A stretch of DNA of 64,000 nucleotides. Source: Shinella zoogloeoides (GTDB taxonomy: Bacteria > Pseudomonadota > Alphaproteobacteria > Rhizobiales > Rhizobiaceae). The DNA lies in NCBI RefSeq assembly GCF_033705735.1, contig NZ_CP131130.1:1057001-1121000 (forward strand). Direction: 5' to 3'. The notes beneath the pieces are model-generated. The model was not told where the DNA came from. It saw only the letters and a list, made by a program, of their open reading frames with translations, and searched no databases. This document shows, in pieces, positions 8,624-16,033 of this stretch. A program made the translations under genes and the position numbers. Position 1 is the stretch's first letter. Each line of letters opens with the position of its first letter.

Positions 8624-8868
8624 GCGAGTAGCCCCGGCCGTAACGGTGTGTTCGTGATGAACTGAAGAAGACTCGAGAGGTCTCCCCGATCCTCGGCGTT
8701 GTCGGCTTGCCGACCGCGAAGCCAAGAGATGCAAGACAATCGATGTTCTTCCGATATCGGTCGGCCATCATTCGAGTGGAACCCATACATGCACGCACCA
8801 GGATCTCCGGCCCACATGAATGATCCCCATTGGGATGCGAGCGCGAAGGCTCGTTCTTTGCTGAGCAT
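8620..8868 (-). CDS. Hypothetical protein
   Basis: 82 residues, ATG 8868 with GGAG and the series hairpin (8885-8898) upstream. It contains MYGFHSNDGRPISEEHR in the middle, possibly a small alpha/beta fold. Function unknown. Confidence 0.7.
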   Translation of the reverse strand: MLSKERAFALASQWGSFMWAGDPGACMYGFHSNDGRPISEEHRLSCISWLRGRQADNAEDRGDLSSLLQFITNTPLRPGLLA

Positions 8869-8884
8869 GTTCAGTCTCCTTTGC

Positions 8885-8898
8885 GATCACAATTGATC
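8885..8898 (-). promoter_or_regulatory. Hairpin c of the RBS-hairpin series
   Basis: Sense strand GATCA-ATTG-TGATC, six bases from the core arm to GGAG. Two arm positions differ from the common GCCA/TGGC form and both are compensated on the other side. Confidence 0.85.
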
Positions 8899-8959
8899 TG
8901 TGGTGGCGATTGCACCCATGACCGGCGGCGAGCGCCGGTCGCGGCTGAAATCGAATGTG

Positions 8960-9658
8960 TTAGGCCACTTCTACAGCCACGTATTGCCTGCTCTGGCGCA
9001 TGGCGTAGAATCGTTCTCGGCTCATGTATTCCGTGTAGACATCCGGGCAGCCATTGCAGTGCCAGTTGACGAAGTCGAAGCCTTCCGACCAGCCACCGCC
9101 CCAATCGAAGAGAGTGCCGTTTCCGCACGGGCAGGGACGAGATGCACGTTTGTCCCACTCATCTGCCTCGTTTCGCTCGATGCCATAATTGATCGGCGAA
9201 TGACCTTTGTATGGCCCGATCAAGGTATCCATTTTGGGGTCGGGTATCTCTCCAGCCAGCGATTTTTCGATAACGGCGAGGCAACAGTGCGGATAATCTC
9301 TCCACTGATCCCAAACGCGATGAGACGCGCGGATTGATAGGCCGTTCTTGCGCATGAGCGACATGGCCCATTCGCCGGCGGCGTGCCAAACATAGCGAAC
9401 GCCGGTTGAATTGTAGCCGCGTCCAACGCCGCACGTCTCGCCGCATACCTGGAGCTTTCGGCCCGCTCCAAATCGAGGAACAAAGCGGCCATGTTCATGG
9501 GCGTCAACAAGCCGGTATCCTGCCTCGATCCGGGCTTTACAGATCTTGGTCCAAGTCGGGCCACGATAGGAATGCTTGAAATCTGCTGTGATGGCGGCCT
9601 GCAGTTCTTCGACCGTTGTCGCGTCGCGGATACCATCGAGAAATTCCGATAGTTTCAT
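8960..9658 (-). CDS. Hypothetical protein with zinc-ribbon-like C-terminus
   Basis: 232 residues, ATG 9658 behind GGAG and a series hairpin. About residues 167-205 hold CPCGNG and a later HCNGC, a four-cysteine arrangement that could bind zinc. The rest has aromatic-rich segments (VRYVWHAAGEWAM) and the pair DYPHCCLAV. It may bind nucleic acid; no family assigned. 91 bases without a gene follow its stop. Confidence 0.7.
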   Translation of the reverse strand: MKLSEFLDGIRDATTVEELQAAITADFKHSYRGPTWTKICKARIEAGYRLVDAHEHGRFVPRFGAGRKLQVCGETCGVGRGYNSTGVRYVWHAAGEWAMSLMRKNGLSIRASHRVWDQWRDYPHCCLAVIEKSLAGEIPDPKMDTLIGPYKGHSPINYGIERNEADEWDKRASRPCPCGNGTLFDWGGGWSEGFDFVNWHCNGCPDVYTEYMSRERFYAMRQSRQYVAVEVA

Positions 9659-9674
9659 GTTCGATCTCCTTCGC

Positions 9675-9687
9675 GGCCACGTTGGCC
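9675..9687 (-). promoter_or_regulatory. Hairpin d of the RBS-hairpin series
   Basis: Sense strand GGCCA-ACG-TGGCC: five-base arms with a loop of three, the only shortened loop in the series. Still six bases from the core arm to GGAG. Confidence 0.78.
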
Positions 9688-9696
9688 TGAAAGCGC

Positions 9697-9993
9697 TCAA
9701 TCCTCTTTGCGAGCGGCCCAGTAGTCCTCCCGCGCTTTCATTGCCGCCGCTTTGCCTTGGGTTATGGCGGCGTGTTCAATGGGATTGTGTACCCTGAGAA
9801 ATTCCAGTGCTTTGAGGTGATACTCGCTGCCCTCTGCCGCGCGGGCGACGATGTGGACGAACACTTCGTCGTCTGTGGCAAAGACGTCTTGATCATCGTC
9901 CTTCATTGCCTGGAAGGGGCCATTTTCCGAACCATCGCACTCGAAAATTGCCCATCCCTCGGTAATGGCCTGGCCATTGTAGAACTCTGCCAT
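9697..9993 (-). CDS. Hypothetical acidic protein
   Basis: 98 residues, ATG 9993 with AGGAG seven bases upstream; that site overlaps the TAG of the preceding gene. Acidic centre (KDDDQDVFATDDEVFVH), helical C-terminus. No hairpin at this start, which sits right behind another gene. Function unknown. Confidence 0.7.
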   Translation of the reverse strand: MAEFYNGQAITEGWAIFECDGSENGPFQAMKDDDQDVFATDDEVFVHIVARAAEGSEYHLKALEFLRVHNPIEHAAITQGKAAAMKAREDYWAARKED

Positions 9994-10002
9994 GACGTTC
10001 TC

Positions 10003-10368
10003 CTACGTGGGTTCCCCGTCAATCTCGACGGCAGAGAGCACACCGCCTCCTGCATTCTCGAAGATGGAAACCTCGCAGAGGATCGGATCGCCATTCGGCC
10101 ACGCTCCGAGATTTGCGGTGTTTGCGTCAATCCTCTCCAGCATGGCGGCGGCTTCCGATTCAGTCCGCGCATGCACTCGGATGGAGGCATTGAGACGGAC
10201 ATCGAATAGGAATTCGCGCGGGGGGCGGAGTTTGCCGAGAAGTTCGTCCATCTTGGCGATCAGGCCGCCGTGTTCTTCCTTCACGCTTTCCTCCTCGCCG
10301 TCGAAAGCCTCGTAGGCCTCGCAGAGCAGGTCATAAAGCGAATGCGCATTGTCACGGATGATATCCAT
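10003..10368 (-). CDS. Hypothetical protein
   Basis: 121 residues. The hairpin and GGAG lie between two in-frame ATGs and so fix the start at 10368 rather than 10407. Acidic helical N-terminus (LCEAYEAFDGEEESVKEEHGG), then a beta-rich domain (FLFDVRLNASIRVHARTESE) that resembles small ligand- or protein-binding folds of phages. No name assigned. Confidence 0.72.
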   Translation of the reverse strand: MDIIRDNAHSLYDLLCEAYEAFDGEEESVKEEHGGLIAKMDELLGKLRPPREFLFDVRLNASIRVHARTESEAAAMLERIDANTANLGAWPNGDPILCEVSIFENAGGGVLSAVEIDGEPT

Positions 10369-10387
10369 GGAATTGATCTCCTGTTGT

Positions 10388-10399
10388 GCCACGATTGGC
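10388..10399 (-). promoter_or_regulatory. Hairpin e of the RBS-hairpin series
   Basis: Sense strand GCCA-ATCG-TGGC, then six bases, then GGAG for the start at 10368. Confidence 0.85.
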
Positions 10400-10412
10400 T
10401 GGTTCATGCGGC

Positions 10413-10790
10413 CTAGCCGCCGATGGCGTCGATCTCGCTAATGATCAGAGTTGCTTCTTGCAGGGCGAGAAGTTGGACGGGGTTGCTTGGCGATGGCGCG
10501 GGAATGAATGCATTGAGCATGGCGCGGAGCGCCGCCTCCAGTTCCTTTGCCTTCCAGATTGCACCCTCGCAAATCTCGACTACCGATCCGCCGAAGGTCC
10601 CGTCTTCATGCTCGTATTCAGAGGCGGTATCCTCGCCATGGTTCTCGATATGGGAGGCGCGCATGTCGGCACGCGCCAGCGTTTCCGCATCCTCGCAGTC
10701 ATCGGCGCGGACGATCGTGCCGAATTCACCTTGTTCCTGATCGTTGTCATTCCAGCGGATCAGAACTGAGAATGTTCGCTTGTCTGCCAT
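10413..10790 (-). CDS. Hypothetical protein
   Basis: 125 residues. ATG 10790 is served by AAGGA that overlaps the end of the preceding gene, so translation is coupled and no hairpin is present. N-terminal beta segment TFSVLIRWNDND, acidic middle, helical C-terminus. Function unknown. Confidence 0.7.
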   Translation of the reverse strand: MADKRTFSVLIRWNDNDQEQGEFGTIVRADDCEDAETLARADMRASHIENHGEDTASEYEHEDGTFGGSVVEICEGAIWKAKELEAALRAMLNAFIPAPSPSNPVQLLALQEATLIISEIDAIGG

Positions 10791-10792
10791 GC

Positions 10793-11548
10793 TCAAATCC
10801 TTTCCATGTTGCTTGACTGGTTGATGAAGTCCTCCAGCAAATTGGACGCCGCGTCGATCCGGTCGCACAGGACGGTGATTGGGGTTGACGATCGGCTGCC
10901 GGCGTCGAGCGTGTCCCGCGCCGCCGCCATGGGGGCGAGGATGGCATTCATGATTTCGTGAGCCGCAGCTTTCGTCGTGAAGTCCCCGATGGCGAAACCC
11001 GGACCTTCCCGGTCGATGCCGAAAATGGTCCAAAAGGCCTTGAACCTTTCGCCGCCGGCTTCGGCTTGAGCGAGCGCCGCCGCGTATTCCTCTTCGGACC
11101 GGAAGCTATCCACGTTTCCGTGTTCGATCTGGTCGGCAAGACGGGTGTAGGTCTCGATGCAGGGGCGAACCTCAAAGTACGAGAACGCCATGGGCTTTGA
11201 CGCAGCGGCCGGTCCCGTCGCAGCGCTATCCTCATCGAGCACAGGCAACTCGGGCAGAATCTCCGCATCGGCATCGAAGCAGATGTAATCGCAGCCCTTC
11301 GCACGCGCGTGCCGGATCACCGGAAACAAATCTTCGGGGATGCCGTAGAGAGTGCGGCCGCAATCCGGCAGGTTGGGTGCGTGCATAAACCAGCCCGTCA
11401 GCGTCGCTCCGAGGGCGCTCATTGCCGCGCCGCCGGCGAGCCCATGATAGTTGGCAGCATGATTGAGTGTCGATCCTTCAGAGAGCCACGCGCGCGCCGC
11501 CGGCGAAAGGTGCGCGGTGGAAAGATCGAGAAACTTGCGAACGGCCAT
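10793..11548 (-). CDS. Hypothetical protein
   Basis: 251 residues, ATG 11548 behind GGAG and hairpin f. N-terminal third is Ala/Gly-rich (LAGGAAMSALGATLTGWFMH). The middle has GCDYICFDADAEILPELPVLDED, reminiscent of a short acidic linker common in phage early proteins. C-terminal half is helical. No family recognised. Confidence 0.72.
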   Translation of the reverse strand: MAVRKFLDLSTAHLSPAARAWLSEGSTLNHAANYHGLAGGAAMSALGATLTGWFMHAPNLPDCGRTLYGIPEDLFPVIRHARAKGCDYICFDADAEILPELPVLDEDSAATGPAAASKPMAFSYFEVRPCIETYTRLADQIEHGNVDSFRSEEEYAAALAQAEAGGERFKAFWTIFGIDREGPGFAIGDFTTKAAAHEIMNAILAPMAAARDTLDAGSRSSTPITVLCDRIDAASNLLEDFINQSSNMERI

Positions 11549-11567
11549 CGATTGGGTCTCCTGTGAT

Positions 11568-11579
11568 GCCACGTTTGGC
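11568..11579 (-). promoter_or_regulatory. Hairpin f of the RBS-hairpin series
   Basis: Sense strand GCCA-AACG-TGGC, six bases before GGAG of the start at 11548. Confidence 0.85.
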
Positions 11580-11588
11580 GTGAGGGAA

Positions 11589-11897
11589 TTAGGCGACGCG
11601 CGCCGGATACTTGAGATAGATTGGGCTCCAGACCATGTCCGCAGGGACATCGCCGTTATGGACCCATGCGAGCATTCCCTCGCGAGCGAGAATGAATGCC
11701 TCCTGATGCGTCAATGCCTGGCAACGCATACCCTTCGCAGTGATCGAGAGTTCGGCGACATCCCGATCACGGGGAGATCGGAAGGCAAACAATTGGTCTT
11801 CGCCTTCCAGATTGGCGAGGACGAAAAAAGTGTCGAAGACGGGATTGCCGAGCGCGTCCGAGTAGGTGGCAAAGTTCGAGGGTTCATGCGTAGGCAT
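11589..11897 (-). CDS. Hypothetical protein
   Basis: 102 residues, ATG 11897 behind GGAG and hairpin g. Mixed alpha/beta with aromatic patches (VFDTFFVLANLEGEDQLFAF). No family recognised. Confidence 0.7.
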   Translation of the reverse strand: MPTHEPSNFATYSDALGNPVFDTFFVLANLEGEDQLFAFRSPRDRDVAELSITAKGMRCQALTHQEAFILAREGMLAWVHNGDVPADMVWSPIYLKYPARVA

Positions 11898-11915
11898 GTT
11901 CTTAGCTCCTATGGT

Positions 11916-11927
11916 GGCACGATTGCC
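11916..11927 (-). promoter_or_regulatory. Hairpin g of the RBS-hairpin series, swapped arm pair
   Basis: Sense strand GGCA-ATCG-TGCC, six bases before GGAG. The second base pair is G-C instead of C-G, a clean compensatory exchange within an otherwise identical element; strong evidence for base pairing. Confidence 0.85.
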
Positions 11928-11938
11928 GGGGTGCTTGA

Positions 11939-12235
11939 TTAAAGGTCGCAGCCGCAGCCGGCGAAATGGACGCCGTCAGGGTCGTCGGGGCAGGGATGGT
12001 CGAAATCGGATGAAGACGCGAGCCTGCTCATCTCCGGTTCCGGCTTGGGTGCCTTGGGACGGTACGTGACGGCTTCATCGGTCGGATAGGTCGTGATGAC
12101 ATGGCCATTGCGGAATGCCCAGAAGCAATGCTTTCCAAGCCAGTGCCTATGCTCCGGCACGTCGTGATCGATGACGACATGTTTGCCCGGGGCGTCGGAA
12201 TCGACCGGGCGCGTGGTGACATGCACATGCACCAT
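11939..12235 (-). CDS. Hypothetical histidine-rich protein
   Basis: 98 residues, ATG 12235 with GGAGG nine bases upstream; no hairpin. Histidine-rich N-terminal half (VHVHVTTR, PEHRHWLGKHCFW) and a C-terminal HFAGCGC may bind metal. Function unknown. Confidence 0.65.
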   Translation of the reverse strand: MVHVHVTTRPVDSDAPGKHVVIDHDVPEHRHWLGKHCFWAFRNGHVITTYPTDEAVTYRPKAPKPEPEMSRLASSSDFDHPCPDDPDGVHFAGCGCDL

Positions 12236-12263
12236 GATGAAATCCTCCAGAATGTTGAATGGG

Positions 12264-12644
12264 TCAGGGCGCGGAGAGAAATCCGGGCCCGTAGCAGGAG
12301 CGGCACTCCAGCCGGTCGAAGTCATAACCGCGCATAGCCGCTCGATAGAGCATCATCAACTGGCCTTCCTTGGCGCGCGTGCGGCGAAGCTGGCTGTTGA
12401 TCGTGGGCTTGCTGTCCAGTTCGTTCAGCGGGAACCGTTCACCGCATGCGTCACAGCACGCGGTCTCTACGATCTCGCAACCGCACGTTATGCAACGGTC
12501 TCCGCCGTCCATGGCGGTTTCGCCGCAGTTGTCGCAGGCCCATTCGTCATCATCGGAATGCTCGCTGCAATCCTCAACCGTGATCATGTCCCGGCCTTGG
12601 AAGAAGCAGCCGCAGGGGAGAGGAACAATTGCCGGATCAGCCAT
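12264..12644 (-). CDS. Small cysteine-rich zinc-ribbon protein
   Basis: 126 residues with repeated CxxC pairs: CDNCGE, CITCGCE and CDACGE between about 36 and 70, and CRSC near the end. That is enough for two zinc ribbons. A basic segment (QLRRTRAKEG) follows. It overlaps the next upstream gene by eight bases. Probably nucleic-acid or protein binding; target unknown. Confidence 0.72.
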   Translation of the reverse strand: MADPAIVPLPCGCFFQGRDMITVEDCSEHSDDDEWACDNCGETAMDGGDRCITCGCEIVETACCDACGERFPLNELDSKPTINSQLRRTRAKEGQLMMLYRAAMRGYDFDRLECRSCYGPGFLSAP

Positions 12645-12864
12645 TGACGGTTGCCTCCAAAGAGAGTGAGCCTTTCCCCCAGTTCTCGCCTTCCTTGCCG
12701 TAAAGGTCGGCGATCTCTGCATCAGTCTCGCCACGTGACCGCAGCCAATCCACGCAAGGCGCGCAGACTCCATAACCGGTGTCCCGGTTCCAATGCTGGT
12801 GCCATCGCCCGGCGTCGTCGCCGCATACGCAGCAAGAGAGATTGCGGACGGTGCCCTTAGCCAT
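12637..12864 (-). CDS. Small zinc-finger-like protein
   Basis: 75 residues with CCVCGDD (about 11-17) and CAPCVDW (about 35-41) separated by a His-rich loop, a treble-clef or ribbon arrangement. It overlaps both neighbours by eight bases, so the three genes 12264-13231 are probably translated in series. Function unknown. Confidence 0.7.
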   Translation of the reverse strand: MAKGTVRNLSCCVCGDDAGRWHQHWNRDTGYGVCAPCVDWLRSRGETDAEIADLYGKEGENWGKGSLSLEATVNG

Positions 12865-13231
12865 AGCTGCGCCCCTCCGCCCACGCGCGGCCTTCCGGGC
12901 TTTCGGGATGGAAGGGGTTTTCGTCTTCGATCTCCGGCCGGGTTGTCCGCACGTCGTGACCGAGGCGCGCCAGCAAGTCCCGGCCGGCTTCGATGATGCC
13001 GCCATTCACATTGCCCGGCTTGAGCAGGTCGATCAGCATCGCCAGCATTTCGTGGCTGGCGGCGAATAGCTCCGCATCCGCGATCTCGACTTCCGGCGCC
13101 TGTTTCCAGTTGCCGACATAGGCGACGAAAACATCCGGGCCTTCCTCGCGCCGGGCATAAATTGCCCGGCCGAACCCGCTGGATGATGGCGGAATCTCAA
13201 TTGCAAGCGGGCCTTCGGTGAACTTAGCCAT
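12857..13231 (-). CDS. Hypothetical protein
   Basis: 124 residues, ATG 13231, overlapping both neighbours by eight bases. The pattern AIYARREEGPDVFVAYVG...A.LFAASHEMLAMLIDLLK recalls small phage proteins of unknown function found with zinc-ribbon partners. No catalytic motif seen. Confidence 0.7.
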   Translation of the reverse strand: MAKFTEGPLAIEIPPSSSGFGRAIYARREEGPDVFVAYVGNWKQAPEVEIADAELFAASHEMLAMLIDLLKPGNVNGGIIEAGRDLLARLGHDVRTTRPEIEDENPFHPESPEGRAWAEGRSYG

Positions 13232-13760
13232 TGGCGCGGCCCTCCGCCTTTGCGATGACGGATTCCGCTAGTGCGATCTCGGTTTCTTCTGTTTCGCTTA
13301 GATGGCCGTCCGACTCCCGCAGGCGAGTGGTGATAGCTTTGAGCCACTTCAGGAGGTCCGGCGCGGCATCGCTGATAGGCTTTGCAGGTGTGCCGGCGAT
13401 CGCGGAACGAATTGAGGTCAACATGACGTCAATTCCTTTCTGCGTTTCATCGCCTTCAAACCCGGAGATGAAGCGCTCGGCACGCCTCAGTGCAGACCGC
13501 ATTACAATGACCGGATCGTTTGCCGATACGAGTTCGGATTCCTCGCAGAGACCATAAAGCGTGATCGCCGGCGACATGAAATCATCGCCATCCATGGGCA
13601 ATTCCTTGCCGCCCATGTGATCGTAGCAGAGCGACTTATCGCGAGTTCCGGCGTATCGCTCGGTAACGATCCGCGCGGCCTCCTCGTCGTTTGCGGCATC
13701 AACATAGATCGTGGCAGCGATCCAGACATCCACGCCAATTTTTTCGAGTGCATCGGTCAT
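13224..13760 (-). CDS. Hypothetical protein
   Basis: 178 residues. Start ATG 13760 fixed by GGAG nine bases upstream and hairpin h; an ATG at 13775 lies inside the ribosome-binding site. The C-terminal 100 residues resemble the preceding class of helical phage proteins (ASHEML-type replaced by DLLKWLKAITTRLRE). Function unknown. Confidence 0.72.
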   Translation of the reverse strand: MTDALEKIGVDVWIAATIYVDAANDEEAARIVTERYAGTRDKSLCYDHMGGKELPMDGDDFMSPAITLYGLCEESELVSANDPVIVMRSALRRAERFISGFEGDETQKGIDVMLTSIRSAIAGTPAKPISDAAPDLLKWLKAITTRLRESDGHLSETEETEIALAESVIAKAEGRANG

Positions 13761-13778
13761 GGTCTCAATCTCCATTGT

Positions 13779-13792
13779 GGTCACGGTTGACC
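13779..13792 (-). promoter_or_regulatory. Hairpin h of the RBS-hairpin series
   Basis: Sense strand GGTCA-ACCG-TGACC, core arm six bases from GGAG. One arm position changed from C to T, matched by G to A on the other arm. Confidence 0.85.
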
Positions 13793-13800
13793 TGGCATGT

Positions 13801-14103
13801 TCAAAGGGTGAGGGCAGTAGCGGCGGCAATCGCTGCCTCCGTGGTCACGGCTTCACGCCAGCCAAAGCACCCGTCATCGGAGTGTAGGCCGATAAGCCAT
13901 TCCTCATCATCGAGGCGGACATGGTCGGAACCGTCCATTCCGGTGATAAGCAGGTATTTGCCGTCTGGCAGGTTCTTCCGCCAAGCTGTGCATCCTCCGC
14001 CGGCTGGCCAAAGATCAAAGCCCGCCGCAGTGAATGCCATGCCGTCTTCAGTCGCCAGCGCCTCAGACTTGATGAAGCTGAAGCGAGCCAAAAAGTCGGA
14101 CAT
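13801..14103 (-). CDS. Hypothetical protein
   Basis: 100 residues, ATG 14103 behind GGAG and hairpin i. Contains FDLWPAGGGCTAWRKNLPDGKYLLITG, a beta-rich tryptophan pattern seen in small phage proteins, then a negatively charged region. Function unknown. Confidence 0.7.
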   Translation of the reverse strand: MSDFLARFSFIKSEALATEDGMAFTAAGFDLWPAGGGCTAWRKNLPDGKYLLITGMDGSDHVRLDDEEWLIGLHSDDGCFGWREAVTTEAAIAAATALTL

Positions 14104-14119
14104 TGTTGGTCTCCTATAC

Positions 14120-14133
14120 GGTCACGATTGACC
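14120..14133 (-). promoter_or_regulatory. Hairpin i of the RBS-hairpin series
   Basis: Sense strand GGTCA-ATCG-TGACC, core arm six bases from GGAG of the start at 14103. Confidence 0.85.
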
Positions 14134-14824
14134 TGTTGCGGTGTCGATTGTTCATTGATCACCTCCGCACCCTACTGACTCCGCTGGAGGACGGCAGTTT
14201 CGGGCTCTTGGAGGGGATCGTGAGCAATCAAGCGAGTTGCTTGTGTGACAATGCGCCTGTCAGGCCGTGGCCGTCATCGCAAGGCGTACACTTGGGAAAT
14301 TTACTCACCCAGACTCCGCGCAGCGCGGGGGGCGACAAGAGCGGGGTTTGTGCCGCCCATAGAGGGCGGCCGGCTCCACGGCCGGGCTGTTAATCCGGCG
14401 GGAGCCACCCGCATTCGGAAATCCATGTCATGGGCATTGCCTCTTGGAGGGTGCCGGGGAGTCGCCCGGGCTTTCATTCGTCTCAATGCATCTCTGGCCG
14501 CTCGCCACGAGGGCGGGCCGGTCATTCAATGAAAGTCCTGGCAGCTACGGCGGGTGGGCGTGCGGATAGCTCATGTCTGCCTCACAATCTGTTTTCGTCT
14601 CTCTTTGGGTCTTTCTGAAAATCGGGAAGGATGCAGCCGGCTTTATGATCCGGCGGAAGGTTGCCTCCTATGTTGCCGCTCAAAGCGCGCCCCGGCGTTC
14701 CGGGGCGATTGCATCACGCGGCTTGTCGCTTTGATTGGTGGGGGAGTGTTGATGCGCGCCGGCCTAGCCGCAGATGACCTTTGCGCTTGGGGTTCGGGGC
14801 GACGAATGTCGCCGCCCCGGATTG
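14134..14824 (-). ncRNA. Non-coding, helix-rich stretch (possible structured RNA)
   Basis: About 690 bases with no convincing gene on either strand. Self-complementary parts include an 11-base helix 14468-14478/14528-14538 with one G-U pair, a perfect hairpin at 14690-14705 (CCCCGG, loop CGTT), and GGCGAC-GAAT-GTCGCC at 14798-14813 inside an outer CGGGGC/GCCCCG pair. It lies downstream of the VWA gene on the leftward transcript, so it could be a stable RNA or a long untranslated spacer. Strand assigned by context only. Confidence 0.35.
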
Positions 14825-16033
14825 TCAGGCTGCAATGTGCAGCACTTCGCCGAAAGGAACCGCCGCCGCCCGCCGGGCGATGGCGTTCTTTTCGCCATAG
14901 GCCACCCACAAGACGGGTGCCGCTGGCTCCTCGCCAAACACACGGCAATCCAAATCCGTGAGATAGACGATCGCCGAAGCGTCGGGAGCGTTGTCCGCGA
15001 TCCATTCGAAGGCCGGGGCGAAGCGAGTGCCGCCACTGCCGCGAGCCGTAATCGACATGTCATCACCTCTTTCGAAGGTTTCGACGCGGTGCACTGCGGC
15101 ATTGCAGAACACCACTGTGACCTTGTCGGCGGAACCTTCATTGAGGGCCGCTTTCGCTTCCGCAGCACAAGCATTGAAAGCGGTCATGTCGATTGATGAA
15201 GAGTCGTCGATCACACACACGAGATGCGCGAGCGAGTCCGATACAAGGCCGGGAAGGATGAGGCCTTGCCCGATATAGCGCCGGTTCGGGTGCATCCACG
15301 AATAATCCTTGACGTTGGATTGATCGATGAAGGCCCGCAACTCCTCTTTCCAGTTGTAGCGGGGTGCGATGGTCACCTCGTCGATTGTTTCGAGATGGCC
15401 CGGAATGCTGCCGGCGTTCGATTTCTTGGCGACGGCGAGGGCCTGCCGGACATTGGCTTTCCACTCGCTTTCGCTTTCGGCAAATTTCGCCGGTTCATGG
15501 CCCGGTGCGGGGTCGCGGACCTGGCCCATTGTAGCGCCGGGCTTTTCCGGTGCCTGGCCCTTGCCGCCGCTCGCCGGTGCCGGCGCGCTGCCGTCGCCGG
15601 GCGGTTGCGGTTTCTTCCCGTTGTCTTGATCATCGTCCTTGGCCTTGAGGCGCTGATAAATCTCCTCTTCAGACAAGGCGTCATAATCGGGGTTCAGCGG
15701 CGCGCCGTCGGGGAGATTGAACCCGGCAGCTTTCAGCTCGGCGTTGATCGAGAAATCGCACGCGTCATCCCAGCGCTTGGCATCTCGATTTCCCCGGCGA
15801 ACATGATGCAAGCGCGCACAATGGGAGACATTGTGCGCAACTGCCGTGCGAAGCTCGGAAGGCTTCAGCCCCTCGACATAGGAGGGATTGAAGCCAAGCC
15901 GCGCGCCATCCGTCCACATCGTTTTGCATGTGGTGTCCTCGACAAGCTCCAGATAGAGCGAGAGAGTCGCATAGAAGGGCTGGTCGAGCATGAGGCCGGC
16001 GCGGGCTTTGTCGACGAGTTCCGTGGCGCTCAT
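14825..16033 (-). CDS. VWA-domain metallopeptidase-like protein (partner of MoxR ATPase)
   Basis: 402 residues. The N-terminal half resembles the DUF2201 metallopeptidase-like domain (LRTAVAHNVSHCARLHHVRR, about 60-80). A long Pro/Gly/Lys linker follows (about 135-190). The C-terminal half is a von Willebrand A fold with an intact metal site, DDSSS (about 278-282), and TDLDC (about 360). Such proteins work with MoxR-type AAA+ ATPases, here encoded just upstream with an ATGA overlap. Often annotated CobT-like in phages, but cobalt chelation is unlikely. Role in the phage unknown. Confidence 0.85.
   Translation of the reverse strand: MSATELVDKARAGLMLDQPFYATLSLYLELVEDTTCKTMWTDGARLGFNPSYVEGLKPSELRTAVAHNVSHCARLHHVRRGNRDAKRWDDACDFSINAELKAAGFNLPDGAPLNPDYDALSEEEIYQRLKAKDDDQDNGKKPQPPGDGSAPAPASGGKGQAPEKPGATMGQVRDPAPGHEPAKFAESESEWKANVRQALAVAKKSNAGSIPGHLETIDEVTIAPRYNWKEELRAFIDQSNVKDYSWMHPNRRYIGQGLILPGLVSDSLAHLVCVIDDSSSIDMTAFNACAAEAKAALNEGSADKVTVVFCNAAVHRVETFERGDDMSITARGSGGTRFAPAFEWIADNAPDASAIVYLTDLDCRVFGEEPAAPVLWVAYGEKNAIARRAAAVPFGEVLHIAA

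Noticed and set aside
14382..14398. tRNA-Asn-like anticodon arm (CCGGG-CTGTTAA-TCCGG)
   Set aside because: No T arm, D arm or acceptor stem can be drawn around it, so it is only one hairpin of the non-coding stretch.
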